Source of the DNA: Spirodela intermedia
Lineage: Eukaryota; Streptophyta; Magnoliopsida; Alismatales; Araceae
Direction: 5' to 3'
Assembly (NCBI GenBank): GCA_902729315.2
Contig: LR746272.1
Coordinates: forward strand, 1,867,035 to 1,931,034
DNA length: 64,000 bases
A program made the translations under genes and the position numbers. Under the pieces are notes generated by a model. The model ran no database searches and was not told where the DNA came from. It saw only the letters and a program-made list of their open reading frames with translations. Below, one piece after another: positions 13,387-28,300 of the stretch. The number at the start of each line of letters is the position of its first letter. Positions within the stretch are counted from its first letter, which is position 1.

Positions 13387-16300
13387 ATGGAAGCCCTGAC
13401 GGAGCTCTGCGACCTCATCGCTGCCAATCCCGGGCAGTTTGCGGACAAGCTTGCATGGATCTGCAGCCGGTGTCCTCCACAGGGGTCCCTCCTGGGGGCC
13501 AGGGTGCCTCCTCGCGCTTCCCGCTCCCAGCTCAACGCTCTGCTCGCCATCGCCCGGTTTCTCTCTCGGTGCCCTGGCGCGGAAGCCGAGTCCCACTCCG
13601 CGGCAGCTTCGTCCGCCTCCACTGCCCGATCCATCGTCATCGAGTTTCTGCGCGCTGCGCCGTCCGCTGCCTTCCGGTCGTCATTCTGGCCGCAGTCCTG
13701 CCCCATCGAGTCTATCTCCACTTTCTTCACCGATTTCCTACGTTACATTACTGCCGCGGCTGAGGTCTCCCCTGAATTTTCCTCCGAGATCGCCAAGTTC
13801 TTTGGCGGAACCTTGATCGCTGCTGCCGAGGCATCGGGTTCGGACGCCGTTCTCTCCAGATTGTTCTTGCTTGCCGCGTCCGAGAACTGTCCCCCGATCC
13901 TGACCGCTGATGCTGAGCGGCTCCTTGAACGCCTCCTAGATCAGTTCAGGGGGTCCACAGAGATAGAGGACTTGCTGTCAACCTCGTCTTCCGAGAACTC
14001 GGCCTGGAGCTCATCAGCACAGAGCACGCCGTCCAAGGTGAAGATCAAAGATGAGGACAAGGAAATTGCAGAGGACGGGGATAGTGATGCGTTATCAAGG
14101 GTGAATGGGAGCGCTGTTTCCGGGAGGAGCAGCGTGGATCAGTTATCGGGGTCCAATGAAATCGTAGGTGGAGGGTCAGCAGCGAGGCAGCACGTTATGG
14201 CATTCGAAGAAGAACAGATTGAGGGCTTGGAAAAGCAAGAGATTGCATTTAAACTGTTCGGCCATATTTTAGACAGGGGTGTGGTGGTAAAGACTGGGTA
14301 TTTGGAGCAAGTGAGGAAGGTGGCTTCCAGGCAGCTCAAATTCTTGCCAATTTTTCTCAAGGTTAGAAGGCTGTTCTCTACTTACATCTTAACCATGTTT
14401 ATCAAACTCATTGGTCGAAACTCATGTTCAAGACAGATATTGATCCATGGTCTTTCTCGTTCTTTTCCTTTGAAGAAATCATTTGGATCTGTTCCACTTA
14501 AGGATATATTTCATTTTTAATTTTTTTCTAAGTACAAGTGCGGTTTCTTTCATCGTAGATTCGGAAGAATGAGTGGCGAGAACAAGGATCACAGCTGAAA
14601 ATGAGGATAAATACGAAGTTATCTGCTTGTAAGGCAGCAACAATTGTGCAGATAAAAAGCCTTCTTTCTCTGGAGTATGATGGGAAAACTTCAAAGGACT
14701 TGTTGCGCAGGACACTCGCTTTGCTCCTGGATGCTGCAGAAGCTTGTGTACTCTCATCTTGGAGGAAGTTGAAAATCTGTGAAGAACTTTTCAGCTCGTT
14801 GCTTAATGGAATCACTCAAATAACAGTAACACGTGGAGGGCAACTGTTAAGGGTGTTGCTTATTCCCCTAAAACCACTCGTGCTGACTACATGTGCTCAA
14901 GTATGTTATTTGACACTCATTAAACTTCGCCCATTCAACCTTACTATACTGACTGACTAGTGCTTCCTATTGCAGGCTGATATGTGGGGAAGCAGTCGAG
15001 GAGCAATGTTTGAGACCATTACCAAGATCAGCTGCGAAATAATTGAATTTGGCTGGAGCAAAGATAGAGCCCTTGTAGATACATTTATCATGGGATTAGC
15101 TGCATGCCTTCGTGAAAGGAATGATTATGAAGAGCAGGTTTGTTTTACAGTTGGTATTATTGGAAAAAAAACATTTTTCTCTAGGCATTGTGCTTTAATT
15201 CTTTCGAGGTCTTACATCAAGATCACAAGTATCAAGTTTATTATTTGTGGATCTATGGTGTTGATCATGCATAATTCTTAGATGCCTATTCTCTCCTTTT
15301 CTATTTATCCTCTTTGGTAAATTGGTTGATTGCATGTTTCTCATAAAACCATTCTCGCCATAAATTTAATGTTCCTTATCTTTCATTTCCAAAATAGACA
15401 TTCATATTTGAATTTGGAGAATTAGGGTTGAATCACTGATTAAACGTTCTTTCTTAAACTATTTAAAATTTTGACACGTTCAAAATCCGTGCAATCCCGA
15501 ATTCAGTGCTCAAGAACATAGCCCAATCCACTCTTTATATATTTTAAGGGAAGGAATTTTTCAAACGAACTTGTTCAACTTGACTGGCAAGTTAGAGTTA
15601 GTTAAGTAGGTGCTTGTATTGATTAGCGAGAGTGCTTAATAAATACGCAACTTGCGTGCTACCTTGTCATTAATTCCCTCCTAAGTCATCAGGTAGAAAG
15701 AAAGCTGGAGAGTATGTTGACTGACCCATGGTTTTGATTCTATGAGTATGGATCAAGTTAGAACCTTGTAGCATACCGACTCTGACTTTTCGATGAATTG
15801 TTTCTGAGCGTACCTGATAAAAGCATGCTTTGAAGAATGGAAAATAAATGGTAGCATATTGAGAACCTGAAGAAGTTATAAACGCTTTAAGAAAACCTAA
15901 GTCAATCCCAAAGTGAGAATGCTGTATAGATTGTCTGAGCTATTATTTTTAGAGTTCATTACCATACCAGCAAAAACTGTACATGGGTTCATATTCCTAA
16001 AATTTTAGTTTGAATGAAGCAGATGAAATTTTGATTCTCTCGATTTGTTATCGACAATTTCTATTAAAATTTTCTTTTTGAAGGAAAACTCCTCCACTAT
16101 TGTCAAACAGAATATGAACGATGCAGTTACACTGGTGGTATAATGATATGAAATAAAGACAATTTCCTTTTCTTTCCCCAGAGAAAACCAGTCAAGTAAT
16201 AAATATCCATCAACTTCATAGAGCGCAGAAGAAAGGTCTTTGACAGCGGATTTGAAAACTTTAACCAAAATAGTGACAGCCAAATGAGTGAATAATTACA

Positions 16301-19300
16301 AATATTTTCGCATTTTAATTGTATGCGGATAATTTCTTCCACTTTCACAGCTGTTGCTCCGTTTTCTATGATATATATGCTGCCGTGTTGGAGCTTTCTT
16401 GAAATAATTTTCATTTTGGGCTATACGATTTCATTTAGCTATCTCAAAGCAGTTATATCAGCTATATCACTTCAGGTGGCAAGGCGTTCTTGTGTGATTT
16501 TGAAATGAGGAGTTTCTTAATATCTTGTTTGAATTTTGGAGTTCCGGTGGTGCATCCTGTTGTGAATCATGATTAAATCCAAAGCTGTGTTGACACCGAT
16601 CTCATGAATTTTGGACAGTTGCTGTTGCTCATTGAGCCGAGAGTAGTGTCTGTTTTTTGTTGTTGAGTATTAAGATTAAGGGAGGTCAGTAAACTGAAAA
16701 AAAAGGACTATTTTGGGATCTATGGATTGAAGACCTTTGAGTGAAATAAATTGCATACTATGTAAAAAAATTAAATTGGAATGAATTTAGTATATTTTCT
16801 TGACTCATTCGTTTGAATTGTGTCCATAACATCTTTTTCTTTGCAATTATGTGTGAGACCGGAAAGTAAGCCATATTAAGACTTTTTTGTAGTGTAAAGA
16901 CATATATTGGCTGAAGAGTTTGGAGTGCTACACCACCTAGCTCTGAGCATTCAACAATGTGCTATTAGATGGATGGCTATAGATTCTCAGGAGTGGATAG
17001 GCATTGTTTCTGAGATGGTCACAAAAAATAATTCAGCTTTAAATGTACAGTAATTATACTCTTACAACAACTCCACTGTCTACAAAATATCATTTGAAAC
17101 TGCTGAAGCAGCTGAGGAATTCAGGTTGCAGCGTCAAGTAAAGATTTGGATGATCCTTCTGGGCAACTGTTGGCTGTGATGCAGACCATTCAAAGTGAGC
17201 CATTTCCTTGATTACTCAATATTATGGAATGTGCAACAGACTATAGGACTTGGACCTGAGGGAGCATTGGCGACACTGAACATGAGTCATTGCCCGAACG
17301 GGAATTAGATGCTTACACTGGAAGTAATGCTATGATTTTCAATAGACCAAAAATTGTTATGGGAATTAGATGCACCACTCTGAATCACAGCATTAATGTA
17401 CATGTTTTCAGTCTGATTGTCCATCCTCATGAACAGATTAAAGCTGGATGATTTTTTCATATGCCTTTATAATGGAACTGCTCTTTGGAAATTAAATTCT
17501 TCTTTGTGGTTACCCACGTAGGATGAAGTAAATACAAGGGATAATACAAGGAGAACAAGCATGGATACTCTTTTACCTTCAGAATGGGCAGAAACGAGAA
17601 AGAGATTTTCCTGATACTTCATAAATAGCAGCAAATCTCCATCTGAATGACCTAACTAAAATGCTCAATGTAAAGAAAAGAAGAAAACGAGAGGAAAAGG
17701 AACCAAATCGCTGAAATGAACGATTTCTATTATCATATTGGACGTCGTTGAAGTTTAGGGGAAATGCATGGCGGTGAGCTGGTGAAAACATGCATAGTAT
17801 ATATGAAAAAAGATGATGTAAATTATGGGACTGGCTGGGTGTGTGATTGCTACTTATTCGGTTTTATGGAAGCAAAAGGGTTTCATGTTCGTAATATTCT
17901 AATATTTTCTCTAAAATTACTTGAGAGGGTGGTTGCTCTGTGAGGTACCTATCTTGTCGGATCTCATTTCATTGATTTTGTTCTCTTAGTCTAGTATGAA
18001 CACTTCTTTGTATGAGGTAGTACCTGATGCCCTTTTGAATACCCTTTCATTGACCAAGTGGCGATTTATCTTGCATGCAACATTGTATTGAACATCTGTT
18101 ACCACTGGATCGTTGAATTCTTTTTATGTGGGTTTGTTCTGCTTGCAGTATCTGCAATATGTGATTTCATATTCTTGCTCCTTTTCATTTACTTGTCTCT
18201 GATGTTTCACATGTGCATTGCCAGGACAGGAAAGAAAAACAGGCTGTCCCCGTGATGCAACTTAATCTTATACGATTGCTGGCAGATTTGTCTGTTTCTG
18301 TCAATAAGTGGGAAGTCGTAGACATGATCTTGCCTTTGTTTATTGAAAGCCTAGAAGAGGGCGATGCTTTGGCACCAAGTGCCTTGCGACTCCAGGTAAT
18401 GTAATGATCTATTTCTGTGCACGGGGTATCGTACATACATTATTTTCTGGATTTCCTTAGTTTCTTTGATTTTTTTTATATATCTTGGATTTTTACTATA
18501 TTTGTGATATCGGATATTTCTCAAATAATATCCAAAATGTCAGTTACTTGATGCCGTTTCTCGCATTGCCTGCTTGGGATTTGAGAAGTCTTACCGAGAA
18601 ACAGTTGTTTTGATGACAAGAAGCTATTTGGATAAACTCAAAACCGTAGGATCTGCAGAAAGTAAAACATTACCTCCAGAAGCCACTGCCGAGCGAGTAG
18701 AGGTCTGTATCATTTTTTTTCCCTCTCTACCTGTCAATTTATTTCCATGTGTGTCAACAATGTGTTTCTGTCACAGATGATGTTTTAAAATCTTCTGACA
18801 TGCTATTTTTGCATTTTATGGGCGCCTTTGCAATTTTCTATGTCACATATTGCTGACTACTTCTGTTAATGGTCCAGACTCTTCCTGAAGGATTCCTTCT
18901 GGTCGCATCTCGCCTTAGGAGCTCAAAATTGAGGTCAGATTATCGCTATAGGTTGCTATCTCTATGCTCTGATGTTGGACTTGCTGCTGAATCAAAAACT
19001 GGAAGGTCAGCCAATTTTAAAGATACTGTGCGAGTCTTTGTTATCACATGAATACACTGATTATTTCAAACCTGTGGGACATAACCCAAATTATTTTTCT
19101 GGGTTAGGGATTCTCATTGATACATCTTTTTTCTAACACTTTGATTCAACAGAAGTGGAGCTGATTTCTTAGGACCTCTCCTTCCAGCTGTTGCTGAAAT
19201 TTGTTCTGATTTTATTCCAACCTCAGAGATTGAACCTTCACTTCTGAAGTTGTTCCGAAACCTGTGGTTCTACATTGTTCTATTTGGGTTGGCACCTCCA

Positions 19301-22300
19301 ATTCAGCAGAGTCAAACGCCAGTCAAACCAATCTCAACTACGTTGAACAGTTCAGGAAGTGTAAGCATTGTGGCACTTCAAGCTGTGACTGGACCATACA
19401 TGTGGAATGATCGGTGGTCTACTGCTGTTAAGCATATTGCACCACACACTCCATCTCTTGTAAGATATTCTCACCCTTTGTTTTGAACAATAATTCTTTA
19501 TGTTGATAATTTTTTTAATCATATTTTTTCAGTCTATTTTGGTAACTCAATGACTCTTTTTACCTCCGTACTATGTGGATGCCTTCCTATCCATGCCATG
19601 CACAAGTAAATAGTCAATAGGACTTGGATACCTTAAACGAATGAGTTTCAAGAACTGTGACTCAGTGTTGATTAGAGAGAGCAAAAATCCAACCTTGAAT
19701 CCACAAAGCAATAATTTTGATGTATAAATTGTGTTCTGAATCGTTTTGACAATGCAAAAGAATACTTCAGCTTTTCTTTTATACAATACCTAATCCAGCA
19801 TGGGATACTTCATCAATCAGCATGTCCTCATACTCAGCAAAATGGAGTCAACCACAGAATTGAAAACTTGAACCTTTGAATCCACAAGGGTATGATAGGT
19901 TCGACCTTGAATCAACAAGATTGAGAGGGTTCCTTAAATCCAAAAGAGAGAGGTGTTTAAGTTCACAAGCAAAGAGGAACACTGAAAAGAGAGAAAAAAA
20001 ACTCGTAATAACTCAATCTGCCTTGGGGTTCAATGTGTGGGCCTGAAAGTAGACCTAAAAAGGAAGTGGGATGTCTTCAGAATGATACAGATTTTGGAAC
20101 ATAATCATTATAAATTCTGAGCGCATCATTGAAACAGAAAACAGAAATAGAAAGAAGAATCTGAACAAGAAACATAGACAAAACGTAATAAGCTCTGCCC
20201 AACAAATTGGATTTGACTGGATGGGCCCTTTTAGTCTTCTCGTTTTACATCTCATTTCTTGAGTGGATGGGCCTCTGGTTTTTGGCTTCTCCTGCTTCTG
20301 TGTACTCTGGGCTACATCAGATTGTCCGTATACCGTATGCAGATTGGGGCATCTTTAATCAGTAATGAGTGACAGCTGAATAAGTTGACATTGTCTCCAT
20401 CATTGAACTTTGCTTGTGAAGCTTGATAACCTGGTTCAAGTGAATGACGATAATGGGCAGGGGGAAAATATAGCAATACCACCTGACAGAATGGCTGGGC
20501 TTTGGTACAAGGAAGAAAATGTATTCTGTTTGTGCCTGTGGCCATTGATGTCTAGGTTATGACCTGATGATATTTTTCTTCAAGGCTTCTCCTCAAAAAG
20601 AAATATATCTTTCTACATGTTACTTTTTATGATTTGTGCGATGGTTTTTCAGTCACTTCCATAAATGGTGTGCTCGTTACTTCCTCTCCCTTGTGTGAAA
20701 AATAAGCTTCACTGCATGCTGAATAATTACTTGCGTCAGATTAGGTAACGTTTCATGTACATTATGGATGGTTGCAGGTCCTTTTGAATGTCTGTAACAT
20801 GGAATTCCACGTGTTCTTCTAGATTGGTCTTCAAGATTCCACTTGTTAACTGACAGAGATTTATCATGCTTTTTATGTTGTTCATAGACATAATATCTTT
20901 TTTTGGCCTCACGTTACTTTGCTGTTCAATATCCCTGTAGGTTGTTAGCTCAGTGAAATGGCTCGAAGATGAGTTGGAATTAAATGCTCTACATAATCCT
21001 GACAGTCGACGGGGTAGTGGGAATGAGAAAGTTGCTTCTACGCAAAGAGCTGCTCTTTCAACAGCACTAGGAGGCCGAGTTGAAGTGGCAGGAATGAGTA
21101 CAATATCAGGTCTCACCTTAAACTGACCTCATGTTTCATTTTGTTGGTGCATTCTGCTATTTGATGCCGTTTCTCCATGCCTCCTTTAATGTATGATGCT
21201 TCCCTTCTCTGTGTTTATTCCTCAGCTCCCTTATCCCTCCTGGGGTTAGGGTGCTCTAGCAAATTTCATAAAACGCAGATGGTATGGTAGACGTCATGAA
21301 GAAGACATTTTTTCTATTGTACAGCCTGACCTTCAGACATCAAAATGGCTCAACAAGGGATTAAACTATAGCCTTCGAGTATACAGAACCATGGGTAGAT
21401 TAAACATCCATATCTAACTTAAAAAGGTACCAGGGGGGACCTGAAGTGTAGCAGTCAACTCGGGTGATTGAATGAACCAGACCAACAATGATTGACCCAC
21501 CAACCAAGTGGATGTTAAAGTCTCATATCCGTTGCTGTTATTATTAAGAGTCTGTGGATTGAATTTAGTTGTGGACTGATAGTATCTATTTCTCTGTTGG
21601 GAAAGCTCCTCACACAACAAGCATAAAAAGATTGGCTGAGGTTGTACCTCTTGTCTTTATGATGATTTGTTGGGAATGGAAAAAACTAGATGAACTTCCA
21701 GGACTCATTCCATGAAGCTTGTCAATTTTCATAGGGTTGCATTAAACTTCATAATGGATTGTGCAGGTGTACCGGCTGTAACAGCATTCTTAACTCATTA
21801 CTGATGCATTCTTAACGGCAGCCTCATTGTGTCCTTTTTTGAGCTATGCTATCATTTTTATAATTGATGTATGGAGAGGGTTTTTCTTTCTTCTTTTTTG
21901 GCATATACTAGTTTTGCGATATATTTTATGTTATTAGGTGTGAAGACAGTAACATCTTTACTGAAGAGATGTTTTTTTCTTCTCTTAAAGTGCCTTGCTT
22001 TGTAAAAGAAAACTGAAGGCATCTCTGGATGTGGTTCTACAACAAAAACCAGCCCTGTTCCAATGAAACTTTATAGAGATGAAAATAAAATCAATATTGC
22101 TTTAAATGTGATATTGAAACTATATCCATTTCAAGTTCAATATCATGTTCTTATGGTTTCGCTGCCTTATTCTTTCCTTTTATCTTTTCAATACAAATAG
22201 AATTTCATCGAGTTTTTATCTGCAGGAGTAAAAGCCACATATCTTCTCGCAGTTGCTTTTTTGGAGATCATACGGTTCCGTTGTAATGGTGGCATCCTTT

Positions 22301-25300
22301 CTGGAGACACTGGTTCTCTCACATCGAGGAGTGCCTTCAACTGTGTGTTTGAATACCTTCGGACACCAAATTTGATGCCAGCTGTTTGCCAGTGTTTGAC
22401 TGCCATAGTCCATAGAGCTTTTGAAACAGCAGTATCATGGCTGGTACCCCTATTCACTCATGGGTGTTCCTTTTATCATGTTTTTTACATCTAGCTTATT
22501 CTGCTATTCATACTTAATTTTTTTAACATTTTGATTATAAATCTGGTGATCTGACATCTTTGATTCAGCTTGTTACTTGATACTTGGTGGGAAAATATAT
22601 TCGAGGAGAAATCTGCAGCCTTTTATCTTTTAATGCTCTCCTTTCTAGACTATTTTCACCTTTTATGGAAAATTGTGTGTGCTGATCTAGAGGCATTCAA
22701 CTTGGTCATGACGTAAGTCATCACTCTCTGGAGCGAGGGGGCATGTATGCTGTGAATCTCAATGATTGGGATGGGGATTAGGTTGCATGTGCTTGATGGC
22801 ATATTTCGTATATTGATCGAGGAATGTCAGCCCATGTTCATATGTGTTTACATAGGAAGAATAGTCTCCTTAGTAGCATAAATTTATGATATTAGTGAAC
22901 TGTTGGGGATTTATTTGGATGGTATCAAGGGTTCAGATTTCGATATGGGATGATTTATTCTGAGTTATGCTGAATCATATGAGGTTATTAAAAAAAATCC
23001 CTTCCATTTTGTGAAACACCGTTGGAATTATACTTGGATGAGTTGTTTGGCCGTTATTGTGGTGTGTACACCTCTTATGATATACTCGTGATCAATGCCA
23101 GTGTGTGGAACAAATTTTCAACAGTTATGTCGAAGAACATTTCTGGATTTTTTTCACAGTTGAGACATATACCACAGTTTGGATCCTGTTGATGAACAAT
23201 GCATGTTGGAGGGCTATTGATCATTGTCAGTTTCGTGTATGGTTTTCTAATCTCTTTCAAAATGTTTAAAAATTGGAAAACTTAGTGTAAAGTCAGTTGA
23301 AATCATTTATTCAGAACAATAATGAGATGGGATTGAAAAATGGTTTCAGTTTGTGCCAACAACTGGCTGAACCACAGACTTTGTAGCTCGGAATGGGATC
23401 TTTTGGCTCAGAAACTTTACTACAAGCGATTGGTTCTGAACAAAAGTCCGAACGCTATTGTTATAATGGCAGTTCTCTGTTGTTTGCTGTTTTTCTTCTT
23501 CTTAAACTGATGGTTTATGTGGCGAAATGATACTATTAGTGGAGTAATCTTTTGGGGTAGTTATAGCTATGTGCTGTTGGACTACCTTCCGCACTGGAGG
23601 CCGTGGCTAAGTACTTGGGAGGGAAAAAGAATTTCTCTTTTACGAAAATGGGTGTCTAAGCTTTTCTTTTTGAATGAAAGTATCATCTCTCAGAAGCCAT
23701 AGCAGGAAATGAATGTTTTACATTAACAATGAAAGGGATACGGTTCATAATGACGTTGTGAAGCAGTGTTTAAGTATTTGAATAAAAATATGTAGCTCCC
23801 GAAAACGTACGCCTGAGAGCTGCTTTCCGGAAAATCGTGTGTTTTTAATGATAAAACACCATGTTGGAGAGACTACGGATTTCAGTAATTGGTTCTGAAT
23901 CTGAGACATGGTGTCGCACATGTTGTGTTTTCAATATAATCCAATGAATGATTTAACATGCGATCAGCGAAGTTCCGTCTTCCTATGATTATCATGTAAA
24001 TTCCCCCCATTGCTATCCTATTACTCTTTCATTGCCAAACGTGTAAGCATTTGTTATAACTAGCTTCTGTAGGACTTGCCGTTACTTGTTTAAAACAGTG
24101 CTGGATCTTTATTTTGTTTTCTTTTCTCAATTTATCCAAGTATTGTTCCATGCATGATACAGGACGTGTTTGATCAGCAACCTATTTCTCAATGTCTAAT
24201 ATTGCATCGGGAGCACGATTATGTAGACAACATGGAGGTGTTTACATTCAATTAGGAAAATGGCAGTGAGGAAACCTCGTAGTCAGGAAAATGTTTTTAT
24301 GCCTTTTTTGAAAGTAGTCTTCCTAATGACGTGCTTAGATTAGAAACAACCTCTTCCTTCTAATTTTTTTTTTTATTATGTCAAGAGGATTTGGTTTCTT
24401 TATTAAGTTGCTGTGAGGGTGAAGGGTTGATAATTGGGTCTAAAGTATATTTGAACGCTATGGTTGGATATGTCCAGGGATGTGGGATTTCTGTAACACG
24501 GTGGCAGGTGGAAATTAGAAGATATCCAGTACTCTCTAGATTATGGTACCTGGAATTGGATCTAGTGGCTAGATTGCCCAGGGATGATCCAGATAACATT
24601 GGGTTTGGGCAAATTGCCTGAGCCAAGCATTTTAAACCCTATCTAGACGATCGGTCCAGATCTCTAGAATCAGCTAGTCTCAGGATGGCTCAGCCGCAAA
24701 GTTTAGAAATTTGCTGGTTTTGGCTGGGAAATTATAAAGTCAGGAAAGAATGCGTTTGTGACACGTCTAGTTTGAGTGCCGGCAACATTCTCTCACTAAC
24801 AGACATTGGGAGGTATTCCCCCCCAGTGTATGATCATTACTTTTCTTTATTTGGAGGATTTTTTTTCTTTCTTTGTTCATTTCTTCCTTTTTTCCTGCGT
24901 AGTTGTCTTACCCTCGTTAGATAGCCAGTGGCTCAGGAATATCCATGTTTATGTCTGCTTAGGAGCTTTGAGACCCATGTATGATTCTGTTCTCTATAAG
25001 AATTGATGATCCCTTTTGTCCATAAAATAAGAAGAATAATATCATGCTTGATCTTACTAGTTTTCTTGGTAGTCAGTTTTTTTTCTAAAAATGATTTGTC
25101 ATTACTTCCTCATGAGCAGTATCCACAGTAACTTCACCCATCTTGTTCCTTATTTTCACCTAATAAATAAAGATGAGGTTGAACTTGGATAATGTCTCCA
25201 GTTAGCATTCTTCAATCACATCTTATCAGTATTTGACTTGGGGGCAATAATCATGCCACTTAATTCGTCAACTTGAAGATAATTTACTTCTTTCTCTTTA

Positions 25301-28300
25301 TCTCATTTCATTGGCTTTGTATATTATTTCGCATAATATTTTATAATGCTAAATTTTCTTTATCATTTTCTATTATGGTTTTCTCATCTTCTCTCTTCTT
25401 CACAATAGAATGTCAGTGACTTTTTTCAAATGTTTTCCTGGTTTGCATCTTTTGGTATAAATAATAATAAAAAAGTTAATGCTCTTTTTGTGGTTCATCT
25501 CCAGGAAAATAGGATATCTGAAACTGGCAATGAGGCGGACCTGAGAGAATCTGTTCTTTCCTCTCATGCATGTTTTCTCATTGAAAGTTTGTTTCATAGG
25601 GAGGAGCATATTCGTGATATCTCCCTTATTTTGTTGACTCAGCTTAAGGATAAATTTCCTCAGGTGGTGTTTATATTTGTTTTATTAATTATCAAAAATT
25701 TCATATTTCGTTATCCACTAATTTAACCAAGAGATTCCACAATTGTGCAGGTTTTGTGGAACTCTTCCTGCTTGGATTCACTTCTCTTCTCAGTTTACAC
25801 GGAGTTACCTTCTTCGTCTGTTAATGATCCTACTTGGGTTGCTGCTGCCCGCAGCCTGTATCAAAAAATTGTTCGTGAATGGATACGTGGTGCACTTTCA
25901 TATGCTCCATGCACTACCCAAGGCCTTTTACAGGTTTGCACGGGAAACTTGTTACTCATTACTTCTAGGGAATCACTTATTGTCAGGATCTCTTGAATAC
26001 GTTGTTGTTGAATATCATGTGAAGATTGGCGTGTAATTTTTTAAATTAACTTCATGTGCGTCATTACCTTTTGACAAAATACGATGGTTATCATTTTTCT
26101 CTGGGAAAAATTAGGACGTCGAGTTCTCCTTTTATCACCAGGTTCTTCATCATAAAAATTCATATTACTAAATTTATACTCTGTAATGCATATATTCTTC
26201 ACACTGTGGTTATTACGGTATCAACATATATTCTGCATAATGTTTCATTTTGTTTGGGTATATGCGAATACGGACAGTTATATATTATTTATGTTTAAAT
26301 ATATATTTTTAGTTCCATTTCTTATGGCACTTCTTTTTTAGTTTCATTTCAGTATATATATTTCAAGCCTCTTTTCAGTCCAATCATAATTTTTTTGTCA
26401 TAATAAATGTTTTTTATTAGAAATTGAGAGAATGGCATGTGAGATGGAGTTTGAATGAGGGAGGGATGCAGAGAGGAATGGTTTGAGAAGGAGAAATCAA
26501 TTAGTCCATTTGGAGGGAGCTAGGGTGAGAGGGAGTTGGGAAGGAATAAGTAAGGGTTGAGAATGTGCAGAATTAGTTTAACCATGTTTTAAGGGGAGGA
26601 GGGAGGGAGAGAGAATGAGGAAGTTCAATTCAACCTTGTTGTGGGGAGGAAAAAATCAATTTAACCATTTTTTAAACCAGGCATTTTTATGTGCAAAACT
26701 GATGTTAGCGGTTGCTCAATCCTCAAACATGTAAAAACGAATTTCAACATATTTAGCATGTAATTTTTGTTGTTTCCATCAAATCCGATTTGTAACATCT
26801 TTGATGTCTTTTGATGAGACGCTGCCATTGCCTGTGTTCTTTTTTTTTTTTCAGGAAAAGTTATGTAAGCTAAATGCATGGCAGAAGACAAGACAAATGG
26901 CAGATGTTGTTTCCCTTCTCTCTGATTTGCATCTTTCTACTGGGAAGAATGATTGTTGGACGGGCATTAGAACTGCAAATATTCCTGCAGTTATTGCTGC
27001 CGCAGCAGCAGCCTCAGGAGCAGATTTAAAGGTGACTGACACTTTCAATTTGGAAGTTTTGCCAACTGCTATATCCAGTGCAACCCTCAAGTGCAACTAT
27101 GCTGGGGAGATTGCTGGAATGAGAAGACTATACAACACCATTGGGGGCTTCCAGATGGGTAGTTCACCAGCAGGCATTGTGCACGGGGTTGCCACAGGTG
27201 GCACAAGAGCCCATGCCCAGTCCCACCTTGAGAAAGAATCATTTAATGAGATTCTTTTGATTAAATTTGTTCAACTACTCCAACAATTTGTTAGCATTGC
27301 TGAAAAAGGTGGCCAGGTGGATAAAACAGAATTTCGTGAAATCTGCTCTCAGGCAACTGCATTGCTTCTTTCTAATATTGTAAGTGTTTTTTTATACACG
27401 TGCTTCTCATTATCAGGACCTTATTGTCTTTCCTTTGTACTGAGTGCTGTAATTTTTTCAGGTTGAAGATAACAAGCTGAACCTAGAAGGTTTTTCACAG
27501 TTGTTGCGGCTTCTTTGTTGGTGTCCTGCCTATATTTCAACAGCTGATGCCATGGAAACTGGCATATTTATATGGACATGGTTAGTTACAACTGCTCCCC
27601 AACTTGGGCCTCTCGTCCTTGCAGAGCTTGTCGATGCATGGCTATGGACTATAGACACAAAGCGTGGTTTATTTGCTTCAGACGTGAGGTATTCTGGGCC
27701 TACAGCGAAATTGAGACCACATCTTATATCTGGGGAGCCTGAAGCACTGCCTGAGAAAGATCCTGTTGAAGGAATAATAGCTCATAGATTGTGGCTTGGT
27801 TTTTTCATTGACCGTTTTGAGGTAAATGTTTACCATCGTTTTTTATTTTTAACAACACATATTGCATGGTTGTTCGACCAACATATCCTCGAACAGTTTC
27901 TCACATTTTACATGACGAATATTGAACGTTCTGGTGTTGCAAAATTAATTTCTTATTTTTGAAAGTTGATAAACAAAAAGGAGAGGGGAAAATACATGTG
28001 TACGCATATTCAACTCTGATAAACAAACCAAAACTATGCTCCTAGTGCTATCGAAGTAGATGCAACTTTCTGGTGTTGATGCATTAATTGTATATAAACA
28101 ATATCTTGCATGACCTGGCTACGTGCTATGCTTGAAAAGTGAAGTCATCATCCTAGTCATTCCTTGTCTCATGGATTTTTGTTTGTAGTGCAAGCTATAT
28201 GATCTGTAATTAGCCGTGTTTCTTGTGGTCAAGGGTTATGGAAATAGCCAACAATAATCAAGTCGGATATAGGGGATGTGGTTTCGTTCTTCTGATAAAT

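Noticed and set aside
13197-13730. 177-codon and 138-codon minus-strand frames over PI4K exon 1
   Set aside because: Antisense shadows of the GC-rich PI4K first exon; no family resemblance.
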